Of a stretch of 64,000 nt of DNA, positions 9,675 through 22,321 are shown one piece after another. Position 1 is the first letter of the stretch, and the number at the start of each line of letters is the position of its first letter. The stretch comes from Dactylococcopsis salina PCC 8305 (GTDB lineage Bacteria; Cyanobacteriota; Cyanobacteriia; Cyanobacteriales; Rubidibacteraceae). The notes under the pieces were generated by a model. The model worked only from the letters and a program-made list of their open reading frames with translations, made no database searches and was not told where the DNA came from. The stretch covers positions 3,245,840 to 3,309,839 of the forward strand of contig NC_019780.1 in assembly GCF_000317615.1 (NCBI RefSeq). The letters run 5' to 3'. The position numbers and the translations under genes were made by a program.

Positions 9675-10157
9675 ATGGCTGGTCGTGGCAATACTGAAAT
9701 TCAAGACCGATTTTTTGCAGCGTTACCTTACGTTCTACCTTTAATTTATGTGCTTCCTTTTGGAATGTCTCTCTTAAGGCAGTTCCCAATTTTACAATTC
9801 ATTTATGCTCCCTTACAACCGATTATTTCGATTTATTATGGGTTTCCTTTTGCGGGATTAATTATTTTCTTTGTCTTACTCTTTGCTGTGGTGAGAAATG
9901 AAAATATTAGCCATTTTATTCGGTTTAATACGATGCAAGCGATTTTACTCGACATTCTACTGGTTTTGATTCGCTTTGCCGCTCAGATTCTTGGTGCTGG
10001 TTTTCGATCGGGGGGCGGTTTGTTAGCAGAAACCTTTTCTAACATGGTGTTTCTCGGAATTTTAGCCACTTGTACCTTTGGCATTGTTCAATCTGCACGA
10101 GGCATTTATGCGGAGATTCCAGCGATTTCAGAAGCGGTAAATGGACAGGTGCGTTAA
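9675..10157 (+). CDS. Tic20-like membrane protein
   Basis: 160 residues. The start MAGRGNTEIQDRFFAALPYVLPLIY, four predicted membrane helices (about 17-37, 56-76, 90-112 and 125-145) and HFIRFNTMQAILLDILL between helices 2 and 3 match the cyanobacterial Tic20/Ycf60-like family, homologous to the chloroplast inner-envelope import channel. The function in cyanobacteria is not settled. The RBS AGGAG sits at 9661-9665. Its own promoter or read-through from the small Cys-rich gene are both possible. Confidence 0.85.
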   Translation: MAGRGNTEIQDRFFAALPYVLPLIYVLPFGMSLLRQFPILQFIYAPLQPIISIYYGFPFAGLIIFFVLLFAVVRNENISHFIRFNTMQAILLDILLVLIRFAAQILGAGFRSGGGLLAETFSNMVFLGILATCTFGIVQSARGIYAEIPAISEAVNGQVR

Positions 10158-10164
10158 TGATCCG

Positions 10165-10956
10165 TTAGGATTTTTTTCCTTGATTAGAAGGGATGAGATA
10201 ATTTTCTAGTGAGCCAATGCCTTCAATTTCGATGCGAACTCGATCGTTGATTTGCATGGGTCCGACTCCGGCGGGAGTTCCAGTGAGAATCACATCTCCA
10301 GGTACAAGGGTCATAATGTCGGAAATCTGAGCGACTAATTGCTCGATCGAAAACACCATTTCCGTCAATAAAGCGGATTGTCGCGGTTGAGTTTCGTCGT
10401 TGATAAAAGTCTGTAAAGTCGCTCCTGCGCTTAAATCACGGACAATCCAGGGACCGAGGGGACAAAAGCTGTCAAAGCCTTTCGCTCTTGTCCATTGACC
10501 ATCTTTCCGTTGTAAATCTCTAGCGGTGACATCATTGGCGATCGTGTAGCCCCAGAGTTTACTACGAGCTTGTTCAGGGGGACAATACCGAATCCGCTCA
10601 CCGATCACGATCGCCAGTTCCCCCTCATAATCGACTTGTGCGGTGGCTTGAGGATAGTAAATCGGCTTTTCATGGGCGGTAACGGCGGTGGGAGGTTTCA
10701 GGAAAAGTAAAGGCTCTTTTGGCACTTCTCCCCCCATTTCCGCCGCGTGTTGCTGGTAGTTTTTTCCTACTGCGATAATTTTAGTGGGAGCGCAGGGGGC
10801 GAGGAGTTCGTAGGTTTCGGGTTCGAGTTTGAGGTCGGTGGGTTGTCCTCCTAACCAAGATGGCGCATCTAAGACTTGTACGCTTCGATCGAGCTGCAAG
10901 AGTCCGTAATAAGTCTGCGCTTGGGTGGTTTTAACTCGGACGTAGCGTTGCACCAT
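10165..10956 (-). CDS. Fumarylacetoacetate hydrolase (FAH) family protein
   Basis: 263 residues. It has the FAH catalytic core: VGKNYQQHAAEM, then metal ligands in VDYEGELAIVIG (Glu, Glu) and GYTIANDVTARDLQ (Asp), followed by RAKGFDSFCPLGPWIV, and ends with DVILTGTPAGVGPM. Members are Mg-dependent hydrolases, decarboxylases or isomerases of small oxo-acids such as acylpyruvates and oxaloacetate; the substrate cannot be told from sequence. It converges with the Tic20-like gene with seven bases between the stops. Confidence 0.93.
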   Translation of the reverse strand: MVQRYVRVKTTQAQTYYGLLQLDRSVQVLDAPSWLGGQPTDLKLEPETYELLAPCAPTKIIAVGKNYQQHAAEMGGEVPKEPLLFLKPPTAVTAHEKPIYYPQATAQVDYEGELAIVIGERIRYCPPEQARSKLWGYTIANDVTARDLQRKDGQWTRAKGFDSFCPLGPWIVRDLSAGATLQTFINDETQPRQSALLTEMVFSIEQLVAQISDIMTLVPGDVILTGTPAGVGPMQINDRVRIEIEGIGSLENYLIPSNQGKKS

Positions 10957-11022
10957 AATCAGTTAACAATAAATAATTGATAGCTTATGCTTCTGTTCCA
11001 GTTGGAGAACTGGTCTAAACTC

Positions 11023-11613
11023 TCATTGTAAATGTTCAGAATCAGATTTTGATGCTTTTTCTGGTAAATGCGCTCGATCGCGTCCTTTAACAAAAACAGC
11101 AGCTAAACTGACGACACCACCTGTACCAATAAACCCCCCAGCCCACTGTGAACCATTAACTGCAACATAACCCCCCATACCGACGGTGAAAAGACCAATA
11201 ACTAAGCCAAAAATCTGCCCTAACGTTCTATCCCGATGTTCTAAATTAATACTCTTTTCATCATTCTTAACTACATCCTGTTCAACTTGATTCCTACGCT
11301 GTTGTTCTTGCTTTTCTTGTTGATGTCGGTGTAGTTGTTCTCGTTCTTCTTGTTGATGACGATGATCCTGTTCTTTCTGGATCATTTGAATTGCCACTTC
11401 TAGGAGTCCTAACTGTTGATATTGCTGTAACTTCTCTGGTTCAGGAAGAGGATCAGAAGTTGTGCTAATTTCAAAACCAAAACTTACCCCCTGATTTGAT
11501 GGATGATTTTGTTGATAGGAGGCTTGTAAATCGGGAAGAATAACCGAACTATCTTTCTGGTTCGGATCATTAGGATTGGGAGAAGTTTCTGGAGTTTGGT
11601 TCGAATCATTCAT
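11023..11613 (-). CDS. DUF2335-like membrane protein
   Basis: 196 residues. A polar, Pro/Asn/Gln-rich N-terminus (1-60) is followed by a Gln/Glu/His-rich helix with repeated HRHQQE (about 80-115) and two membrane helices at about 133-150 and 155-172 (IFGLVIGLFTVGMGGYVAV and WAGGFIGTGGVVSLAAVF). This layout, a charged helix before a two-helix C-terminal hairpin, is that of DUF2335. Its ATG overlaps the end of the upstream gene by eight bases (11606-11613), which suggests coupled translation. The function is unknown; some DUF2335 genes lie in mobile or phage-like regions. Confidence 0.7.
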   Translation of the reverse strand: MNDSNQTPETSPNPNDPNQKDSSVILPDLQASYQQNHPSNQGVSFGFEISTTSDPLPEPEKLQQYQQLGLLEVAIQMIQKEQDHRHQQEEREQLHRHQQEKQEQQRRNQVEQDVVKNDEKSINLEHRDRTLGQIFGLVIGLFTVGMGGYVAVNGSQWAGGFIGTGGVVSLAAVFVKGRDRAHLPEKASKSDSEHLQ

Positions 11614-11884
11614 GTCCTTCGGTAAATTTTTCTTTTTTTGTTACTTCCAAAGCCTTCTGAAAATCTTTCCTCACTTTCATGCGATCCGAATACAAAGCAC
11701 GTTGATCCTCTTGTAGTGAACCTAAATGTTGACGATGTAAATGTTGACGATGCAAGTAGGGACGATATCTTCTTTGAGGAGGGGGAGGCATAATTTCTAA
11801 TACGGAAGTCATTCCTTCCCAAAAATCCCTCCAGCAAACTGTAAATTTCTTTTTTGGATGTTGATTATCAACTATTTTGATCAT
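11606..11884 (-). CDS. Hypothetical protein, 92 residues
   Basis: Not recognised. It is basic and rich in Arg, His and Gln, with MPPPPQRRYRPYLHRQHLHRQHL in the middle: a tandem HLHRQ repeat encoded by a short direct repeat (ATGTTGACGATG, about 11727-11752). It has no membrane helix. Support for it being real is the eight-base overlap with the DUF2335-like gene downstream and its place 24 bases after the HTH gene, so the three may be one transcript. A shadow frame on the same strand (11610-11837) is less likely. Confidence 0.5.
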   Translation of the reverse strand: MIKIVDNQHPKKKFTVCWRDFWEGMTSVLEIMPPPPQRRYRPYLHRQHLHRQHLGSLQEDQRALYSDRMKVRKDFQKALEVTKKEKFTEGHE

Positions 11885-11907
11885 GTTAGCCTTAAAACCA
11901 TTCTCAG

Positions 11908-12273
11908 CTATAGTAACCCCTCATGTTTCCCAAAAAAGAAGGGAATTAGGAGGTTTTCTATTAATGGTTCTCCTCCTCGATGGTCACTAATTTGGATCGT
12001 TATTTTTTGTTCTAACTTATTCAGGAAGCTGAAGAGACGAATCTCAGAAAAAAGATGATATTTCCCTTGCATTAAACAGAGAGCTTCTGAGGATTTAATT
12101 TCCAGTAACGAAGCAATTTCTTCCTGTTTCAACTGACGGTTTTCCAAAAGTTTACGCAACGCATAACCCAGTTTAGCTCGAATCAGGAGTTCTTCAGCAT
12201 CTTCTAACGCCAAGTCAGCAAATACATTACCACTACTTTCTATGAATCCAGCAACATTTTCTCCTTCACTCAT
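11908..12273 (-). CDS. HTH (XRE / HigA-like, HTH_37) regulator, orphan antitoxin type
   Basis: 121 residues from ATG 12273, chosen for the AGGAGG site just upstream; an in-frame upstream start would add 14 residues. The sequence NVFADLALEDAEELLIRAK, then ENRQLKQEEIASLLEI (the helix-turn-helix) and FSEIRLFSFLNKLEQKITI matches the COG5606/HTH_37 antitoxin family, whose members bind the promoter of a RelE-like toxin operon. No RelE-like toxin lies beside it; gyrB is upstream and two unknown genes are downstream. It is therefore an orphan antitoxin or a reused regulator. Confidence 0.8.
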   Translation of the reverse strand: MSEGENVAGFIESSGNVFADLALEDAEELLIRAKLGYALRKLLENRQLKQEEIASLLEIKSSEALCLMQGKYHLFSEIRLFSFLNKLEQKITIQISDHRGGEPLIENLLIPFFFGKHEGLL

Positions 12274-12388
12274 TTTCTTTCCTCCTGCGATTTTTCCACT
12301 GCTTGTTGATAACACTTTTTAATAGCGAAATCGGTTGCCAATTGTCCTTAAGTCCAAACTGTCAACCGATCGCGCTCCAGATTCCGAT

Positions 12389-16510
<4,122 letters not shown>

Positions 16511-16639
16511 TTAGGTCAAAATCTTCGGAAATTGTAACACAAAAGCGTTAGAGAATGCTTTACCCTTGTTTCCAATTAGTTTTTTTGTGTCGATGCCAGT
16601 TTGATCGAGTTCCGTCCCGAATTCCCGATCGCGCTAACT

Positions 16640-17254
16640 TCAGAGAAGAAAAATTTGATTAGGTGTTTGTTTAAAAGCGGGAAACGTTGGTGAAACAATG
16701 GGATCATCGCCTCTACATTGCTTAATTTGATACTCCCCTTCAATTAATTGATAGATTGAAAATGTTGGCTGTTTGGGATTACCTAAAAAATTTCGTCCTC
16801 CCAATGCTGCATAATCAACAATCCAGTATTCAGGAATTCCTAATTCTTCGTAATCTGCTCGTTTTTTGAAGTAGTCATCCCGCCAATTTGTACTAACTAC
16901 TTCTACAATTAATTTTACTGATTCGGCTTTTTCAATAATTGATTCACTTCCCCAACGAGATTCAGTAGCGATCGCGTCTTGATCAATAACAATAATATCA
17001 GGTTCATAGCCTGATTTGCCATTACTTGATTTGACAATTGACTCTCTGGGAATTGTCCATTTTCCTCGTTTCCCCATTTCAATAATTGTAAGGATTAATT
17101 CTTCCATTAGAAATCCTGTTACGATCGAGTGTTTTCCTTTCGGTTTTGGCATTTCCACAACAATTTCATCATGGAGTTCATAGTGTCTTTCTCGGTTAAC
17201 ATATTGGGCGTTAAATTCATCAAACGTAATGTTTTTTGCTAAAGTTTGAATCAT
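16640..17254 (-). CDS. Uma2-family (DUF820) putative endonuclease
   Basis: 204 residues from ATG 17254; an upstream TTG frame would overlap the toxin gene. The fold is the PD-(D/E)xK nuclease type common in many copies in cyanobacteria. Visible are TFDEFNAQY, FLMEELILTI, GYEPDIIVID (Asp of the core), VKLIVEVVSTNWRDDYFKKR (Glu and Lys) and YEELGIPEYWIVDY. The role of Uma2 proteins is unknown; nuclease activity is inferred from the fold. It follows the VapC-type toxin by 24 bases and opens the accessory island beside gyrB. Confidence 0.9.
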   Translation of the reverse strand: MIQTLAKNITFDEFNAQYVNRERHYELHDEIVVEMPKPKGKHSIVTGFLMEELILTIIEMGKRGKWTIPRESIVKSSNGKSGYEPDIIVIDQDAIATESRWGSESIIEKAESVKLIVEVVSTNWRDDYFKKRADYEELGIPEYWIVDYAALGGRNFLGNPKQPTFSIYQLIEGEYQIKQCRGDDPIVSPTFPAFKQTPNQIFLL

Positions 17255-17277
17255 AATCGCTTCTGTTTGATTAAAGT

Positions 17278-17706
17278 TTAAATTGTCCAATCTTCGATCG
17301 ATAAGTTTGGAACTTTTTTAAAGTCCTGTGTGTTGCGCGTCAGTAAAATTAATCCGCGAGATACAGCGATCGAAGCGATTCGCAAATCCATTGTTTTCAG
17401 TTGAATGTTCTGAGCTTGCAAACCCTGAAATGTTATCATCGCAGCGCGATCAAAAGCAATAAGCGGTAACGTTGCAAAATCTCTTGCTAGACGAGACATG
17501 ATCGCATAGCCTGTGACAACTTGATCAGGATGACGAGCGCGACTAATATAAGTGTGAGCACCAAGCAATTGTTCATGGAATGTCACAATCGAAACTGCAA
17601 AATCTGAATGGGGATATTGATTGATTCGATTTGATAGATTAGCATAATCTCCACCTGTTTTTCGCTGGATAATGCTCAAATGGTCAGTGTCTAACAAGTA
17701 TTTCAT
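17278..17706 (-). CDS. vapC: PIN-domain toxin, VapC type
   Basis: 142 residues. The PIN ribonuclease fold is seen from MKYLLDTDHLSIIQ (first Asp), SIVTFHEQLLGA (Glu), LKTMDLRIASIAVSRGLILLTRN (Asp) and DFKKVPNLSIEDW at the end. VapC toxins cut tRNA or rRNA. The ATG overlaps the stop of the upstream antitoxin (ATGA at 17703-17706), the usual layout of such pairs. All acidic residues are kept, so it should be active. Confidence 0.92.
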   Translation of the reverse strand: MKYLLDTDHLSIIQRKTGGDYANLSNRINQYPHSDFAVSIVTFHEQLLGAHTYISRARHPDQVVTGYAIMSRLARDFATLPLIAFDRAAMITFQGLQAQNIQLKTMDLRIASIAVSRGLILLTRNTQDFKKVPNLSIEDWTI

Positions 17707-17924
17707 TCTTCATTGATTGCTTGTCCAGTAAGGGGGTCTATTTCTTCACTACGAATTGCTTTTCCATAAGCGATGACTGCTTCAAAAGCAGATTCATCTT
17801 CAAAAGAACCTGTTACCTGTTTTAACCAGTTTTTTGATTGAGATTCATTCAATTCTTCTCGTAATTCTTTAATTTCAGACTCGATCCTTGTTATGCGCTT
17901 TTCTAGAAAAAGTTTTGTATTCAT
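17703..17924 (-). CDS. Antitoxin partner of the PIN toxin
   Basis: 73 residues from ATG 17924, selected because AAGGAG lies just upstream. It is a charged helical protein (RITRIESEIKELREELNE coiled coil) with a C-terminal part GKAIRSEEIDPLTGQAINEE. No DNA-binding motif is obvious. The antitoxin role is inferred from the four-base overlap with the PIN gene. Confidence 0.75.
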   Translation of the reverse strand: MNTKLFLEKRITRIESEIKELREELNESQSKNWLKQVTGSFEDESAFEAVIAYGKAIRSEEIDPLTGQAINEE

Positions 17925-17992
17925 TTTATCTTTCTCCTTTGGTGATTGATCGCCTCTACCTACCATAATAACCTTCTTCCCTCATTTATGCT

Positions 17993-18025
17993 GTTGGTTG
18001 GGTGGAAGGAGGTGAAACCCAACAT
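17993..18025. repeat. GTTGGGT ... ACCCAAC element copy
   Basis: GTTGGTTGGGTGGAAGG and GTGAAACCCAACATT form an imperfect inverted repeat that separates the antitoxin gene from the 3' end of the helicase-like gene. It belongs to the dispersed family described under the findings. Confidence 0.8.
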
Positions 18026-18035
18026 TAATCAGTTA

Positions 18036-21000
18036 CTAATTTTCTTGATAGAGGATGAGGTTGAGGATATTTAATTCATTAGAGTTGAGAAAGTATTTAT
18101 CTGTAAAGAGTTTAATTCGGGTTTCTTTTAGACTATAACTTCTAAATAAGAGAAAGGGAAAGAATTTGTATTGATCACCGATGGGAAGCAAATCACTAAC
18201 TGGATAAAGTTGTCGCAAATAATGTTCTAAAATTTTACGAAAGGTTTGGTCTTCTGGTTCTTTTTCTTCACTATTAAAGTATTCTTTCATTATTTCATAA
18301 CTGATTAAGTTAAACAGCGGAATTGCATAGTATTGATCGTTATATTGGCTTTCTTCTTCAAAGCGTTGGGTGATGTCGGTGTTATGATTGTCTCCTAATG
18401 TTTCTAGAAAGTCGATCGATGCTTTCACAGAGGAACGAAGATTGTCGGAATACTGAGGACTGTTATTAATGTCTTTGAGTTGAGTTAATAGCTGTTCTCG
18501 ATCGAATCCTTGTTGGGATAATTGGATTGTATATTTCTCTTTTACCGTCCGATCGTCAACAGGAATGATTAAAAAACTTCCGTTGATATATCCAATTTCA
18601 AGAGTAGAAAAACCAAGTAACTGTTCAAGATTTTGATTAATATATTTTTCAAATTGATCGGTCAAGGATTCCACTAAATCTAAATAAGAAACTGGGGTTT
18701 GATTTTTAACATTACTGGAACTGACTAAAAGAATTTCGACACCATTTAAAAGTTCTTTCAGATGTTGAAAAACCTCTCCTAGTTCTTCATCATCGCGATG
18801 TTTACGGTTTTCATGTTTGAGTTGATTAATCAGTGTACTCATTTGACTGCTAAATGTTTGACCAGCAGAAAAAATAGATTTTCCTCCAATGGGAATGAGA
18901 AGAAGTTGGTTAGTTCCAATTGTCCCATATCCTCGGATACGAGTCATTATTGATGCTTTCAAAATTAGCAAGATGTTAAGGACATTAACTAAACTCCATT
19001 GAAGAGATAATTGTTTGAGTTTATCGGACTCGATCGAGGGATCATCACTGTAATAAAATGCGGATTCAGAGAGATAGAAAGTTAAGGTTTTATGTTCATG
19101 ATCAAAGCTATTTCCTGTTTCATCTCTTCCTCGACCACGATAGATTACTTGGATAATTTCCATTAAGTTTTTCTCGATTTCAAAACGAGGAACATCAACT
19201 AAAATTTTTGTAGTTTTGGGAAAAGATAATCCTCGACTCGCAGACGCGGTCATAAAGATTACTTTCACTTGATTTTGATAGCGATGGATATTTTTCTTTT
19301 CTTCTTCGGAGATACTCGCATGAATTTCTAGGTAGTCTTGATATTTTTGAAAGCGCTGTTGTTTCAGTTGGATTCGATCGATTAATTCGGCTAAACGTGC
19401 TTTGTTTTGAATGTAAACAATAATTTGTTTGGTTTCGGGTTCATTGATTAAATCATAAATATGTTTGCTGATTTCTTCTTGAACTTTGTCATCAAGATCA
19501 GCTTTAGGTTTTAGAGAAAGATCGGTTTCAAATTTACTGGATTTGATGAAGAGTTTATAGTTAATCTCTAAACTACTAGCGGGATAGGAGTTAGTATTGA
19601 TGACGACTGCTGGATTTTTTTTATAAGAGAAAGATTCGATCGATAACGGATTATTGGGAGGGGTTTTATCCCCCCTAACCCCCCTTTGAAAGGGGGGAAT
19701 TTGTTGTTCCTCATTACTGGGAAAGGGGGGAATTTGTTGTTCCTCGTTACTGGGAAAGGGGGGAATTTGTTGTTCCTCATTACTGGGAAAGGGGGGAATT
19801 GATGCTTTACGGAAAAAGATTTTATTGGGTTCTGCGATCGTTTCGGAAAGATGCTGTTTAATAACATTTGAGTCCACAATTGACGCATCAGCGACGATTA
19901 TTTTTAAGTTGAAGCCATAGTCATTTTTGAGTAAATGATACTTGTTCAAAATTTCATTAATTCGGTTGAGAAATTCCACTCCACTGTCATCCCCAGTGAT
20001 TTCGTCAATCATAATCAAGATATGTTTAACTCGATTAGAAAGTTGTCGCATTTTACTGGGAATTACTTTCCCTTCTCGATCGTTGTACGCATTTTTAAAT
20101 ATCTTCTCAAAATGAGAAAGGGTATCTTTTCCGAGTTGAGTTTTCTTTAAGGATTGAATCGCTACAGTCGCAATGATGTTATTAGAGGTTTCACGATTGA
20201 TTAAGGTATAAATCGCTTCGCAAATTGTCGCTAAAACGCCTCGATTATTTTTTCCTCGATTTTGAATTTGATCTTCTGATATCCTTTTAAATCCAGAGGA
20301 AGAAGGATAATAGTTTTGTTCTCGTTCAGTCTTTTGGTTGAGAAATTGTACTGTTTTCTGGGTGAAGTCTTCCTCGTATAAGTTGGAAAGATACTCAACG
20401 GTATAGTTTCCATTGTTGTTTTGAATAATCTCAGTATTGGTGTTAATGGTAAAGATTCTGTCGTCAGTGAGAAATCGGGTTGTGGGGTCAGTAAATTTGT
20501 CAATAATATCGAGGTTGACTTGTTTTCTCGGACTAACATAAAAGAAAAGAAACCCTTCTTCTAGTATTTCCTTATTTTGGAGAAATTGCGCGATCGCGGT
20601 GGTTTTTCCAATTCCTGGATTCCCTGTTAAAAAGATATACTTCGCTTCACTATTCAGTTGCTGTTTAATTAAGGTTGCGTGTGCTTGTCTTAGGTCTAAG
20701 CTAGAATTAGGATCGAGATTGAGATCGAGTTTTTTAGCTAAATCTGGGGAAATTGGATCAGCAAGATTCTGAAAGTCTGTAATCGTTTCTGTGTGGTTGA
20801 CTTGGGTAAGTTTATCTTCTTCGATCGCAAAGAGTCGATCGATAAATGTTCTCCCATCATCAAAACTTTTCGCTGCGTTCCGTTTGATTAATTGTATGAC
20901 TTTCTGACGATTATCTGAGAAAGATTCTGTTTTCGGTTCATTTTTATAGATGTGGGAACAGGTGGCTAAAATTTTGGTGTTTTCTCCTTTTAGGGTCATT

Positions 21001-21869
21001 GCGCTAAGGTTTCGATCGCTGTATCCTAAAATGTTGTATGTGATGTTTGTATCTTGGGTAATAATTCCTTGTTCTCGCAATAACTCTGAGAAACTATGAG
21101 TATAACTTGCTGCTTGAATTAATTTTATTGTTTCCTTATCTTTGGTTTTAAATGCGAGATAATAACGCTTGAAACTTTCCGATACATCGAGAGGAGTAGC
21201 TTGGGTATCTAAACCAAGATTAGAAAAGACACTTTTTGATTTTAAGTAACTGACTTCCTGTAATAAAATCTTTCGCAAAATTTCCATGCTATCCATATCC
21301 TCTAAATCTCGGATCGATCGAATCGAGAATATAGAATAATCAATACATAATACTCTCCACTCATCCTGACATCGCATTAAAACTAATGTGTCTGCGTTGA
21401 GAAACTCTCCCTTGTCGGAATACTTATTAATGTCAACACTGAGATCAGGAAACTGAGATAAAACATCTCGGTTAGCTTTTTCTTTTCCTTTCAAATGAGT
21501 TCCGATACTGTTATCATCACAGAAACAGCATTGGTAATACACAATCTCTAAATGTTTTTGCTTTTTGTTACTATTCCATCCCATAGCTTGGAGATATTCC
21601 GAAAAGAGATTTAAACCCGCAAAAAAACTCTTTTCTAGAAAAAACAAACTCCACTTTTTAATCATCTCTCGATGCTTTTCATTGATTACTTTTTCTTGAT
21701 CTAATAACTGTCTCAACATCCGAGAAAAAGTCAATTGTTTTAAGTCATTGCGATATAAGTCTCCAAAGTTATGGGGAATTTTTTGCTGTTCAATATAAGT
21801 CAACATTCCCACATTAAAACCGACTTCAAATAAACGCCCTAAATCTTGTCCTAAATGTTCTTGTTTCAT
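18036..21869 (-). CDS. Large helicase-like P-loop ATPase of unknown system
   Basis: 1278 residues from ATG 21869 (an upstream frame adds 17). Residues 1-380 are mostly helical with a small beta region, NADTLVLMRCQ then WRVLCIDYS (about 158-178), that might be a remnant nuclease or sensor fold. Walker A is GNPGIGKTTAIAQF (about 415), Walker B ILIMIDEITG (about 615), with KIIVADASIVDS after it. The C-terminal helicase half shows KQIIVYIQNKARLAEL, FMTASASRGLSFPKTT (motif V, about 870) and EIIQVIYRGRGRDETG (motif VI, about 905). The acidic motif is DEIT, not DEAD/DEAH. A 33-bp repeat adds an insert at about 690-737. I do not recognise a named family. The partner is probably the gene at 22318-25353. 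Confidence 0.75.
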   Translation of the reverse strand: MKQEHLGQDLGRLFEVGFNVGMLTYIEQQKIPHNFGDLYRNDLKQLTFSRMLRQLLDQEKVINEKHREMIKKWSLFFLEKSFFAGLNLFSEYLQAMGWNSNKKQKHLEIVYYQCCFCDDNSIGTHLKGKEKANRDVLSQFPDLSVDINKYSDKGEFLNADTLVLMRCQDEWRVLCIDYSIFSIRSIRDLEDMDSMEILRKILLQEVSYLKSKSVFSNLGLDTQATPLDVSESFKRYYLAFKTKDKETIKLIQAASYTHSFSELLREQGIITQDTNITYNILGYSDRNLSAMTLKGENTKILATCSHIYKNEPKTESFSDNRQKVIQLIKRNAAKSFDDGRTFIDRLFAIEEDKLTQVNHTETITDFQNLADPISPDLAKKLDLNLDPNSSLDLRQAHATLIKQQLNSEAKYIFLTGNPGIGKTTAIAQFLQNKEILEEGFLFFYVSPRKQVNLDIIDKFTDPTTRFLTDDRIFTINTNTEIIQNNNGNYTVEYLSNLYEEDFTQKTVQFLNQKTEREQNYYPSSSGFKRISEDQIQNRGKNNRGVLATICEAIYTLINRETSNNIIATVAIQSLKKTQLGKDTLSHFEKIFKNAYNDREGKVIPSKMRQLSNRVKHILIMIDEITGDDSGVEFLNRINEILNKYHLLKNDYGFNLKIIVADASIVDSNVIKQHLSETIAEPNKIFFRKASIPPFPSNEEQQIPPFPSNEEQQIPPFPSNEEQQIPPFQRGVRGDKTPPNNPLSIESFSYKKNPAVVINTNSYPASSLEINYKLFIKSSKFETDLSLKPKADLDDKVQEEISKHIYDLINEPETKQIIVYIQNKARLAELIDRIQLKQQRFQKYQDYLEIHASISEEEKKNIHRYQNQVKVIFMTASASRGLSFPKTTKILVDVPRFEIEKNLMEIIQVIYRGRGRDETGNSFDHEHKTLTFYLSESAFYYSDDPSIESDKLKQLSLQWSLVNVLNILLILKASIMTRIRGYGTIGTNQLLLIPIGGKSIFSAGQTFSSQMSTLINQLKHENRKHRDDEELGEVFQHLKELLNGVEILLVSSSNVKNQTPVSYLDLVESLTDQFEKYINQNLEQLLGFSTLEIGYINGSFLIIPVDDRTVKEKYTIQLSQQGFDREQLLTQLKDINNSPQYSDNLRSSVKASIDFLETLGDNHNTDITQRFEEESQYNDQYYAIPLFNLISYEIMKEYFNSEEKEPEDQTFRKILEHYLRQLYPVSDLLPIGDQYKFFPFLLFRSYSLKETRIKLFTDKYFLNSNELNILNLILYQEN
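19659..19800. repeat. In-frame palindromic repeat array inside the helicase-like gene
   Basis: Units of 33 bases (GGGGGGAATTTGTTGTTCCT ...) recur at about 19690, 19723, 19755 and 19788. On the coding strand they give repeated IPPFPSNEEQQ, followed by IPPFQRGVRGDKTPPNNP from the palindrome CCCCCCTTTGAAAGGGGGG. The sequence type is a dispersed cyanobacterial repeat; here it keeps the frame open between the two ATPase halves. Confidence 0.9.
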
Positions 21870-21966
21870 GGTTATTAGTGATTGGTCACTGGTGATCCGA
21901 TTAAAAAGGAAAAACAACACGCTAAAATGATAGCAGACTAATCAAATAAATTAAGGAGATTAATTA

Positions 21967-22173
21967 ATGAGACAAGTCATTATTTATCCTGGGGAAGATG
22001 GTTATTGGATTGCTCAATGTCCCAGTTTACCTCCTTGTATCAGTCAAGGGAAAACCAAAAAAGAAGCAATTGCTAATATTAAAGAAGCAATTGAACTTTA
22101 TCTTGAAGTTCTTCAGGAAGAGGATCGTGAGATTCCTGAAGATCAGATTGAAACAGTTACCGTTAATATATGA
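21967..22173 (+). CDS. hicB: HicB-family antitoxin
   Basis: 68 residues. The sequence IYPGEDGYWIAQCPSLPPCISQGKTKKEAIANIKEAIELYLE is the partial RNase H-like HicB fold, which binds and blocks HicA. AAGGAG lies nine bases upstream of the ATG. The stop overlaps the start of hicA (ATGA, 22170-22173). It sits on the plus strand between two large minus-strand genes that look like one former operon, so it is probably an insertion. Confidence 0.92.
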   Translation: MRQVIIYPGEDGYWIAQCPSLPPCISQGKTKKEAIANIKEAIELYLEVLQEEDREIPEDQIETVTVNI

Positions 22174-22286
22174 GTAAATTACCTCAGATTTCGGGTAAAA
22201 AGTGTATCAAAACCTTGCAAAAGTTAGGTTTTTATATCAAACGTCAAAAGGGTAGTCATATTATTTTGCGAAGAGATAATCCTTGA
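22170..22286 (+). pseudogene. hicA: HicA toxin, truncated at residue 38
   Basis: The frame reads MSKLPQISGKKCIKTLQKLG, then FYIKRQKGSHIILRRDNP and a TGA at 22284-22286. Normal HicA is about 60-80 residues. The dsRNA-binding-like first half and the catalytic His (GSH) are present, but the C-terminal half is gone. Four bases later a GTTGGGTTTC element (22291-22321) begins, so that element marks the truncation. The gene is too short for the track of longer frames. Loss of toxin activity is likely but untested. Confidence 0.88.
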
Positions 22287-22290
22287 ATTA

Positions 22291-22321
22291 TGTTGGGTTT
22301 CGTCACCTCCACCCAACCTAC
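22291..22321. repeat. GTTGGGTTTC ... CCACCCAACCTAC element copy
   Basis: A 31-base copy of the dispersed element. On the plus strand it truncates hicA; on the minus strand its GTAGGTTGGG end supplies the TAG stop of the 1011-residue gene (22318-22320). Confidence 0.9.
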
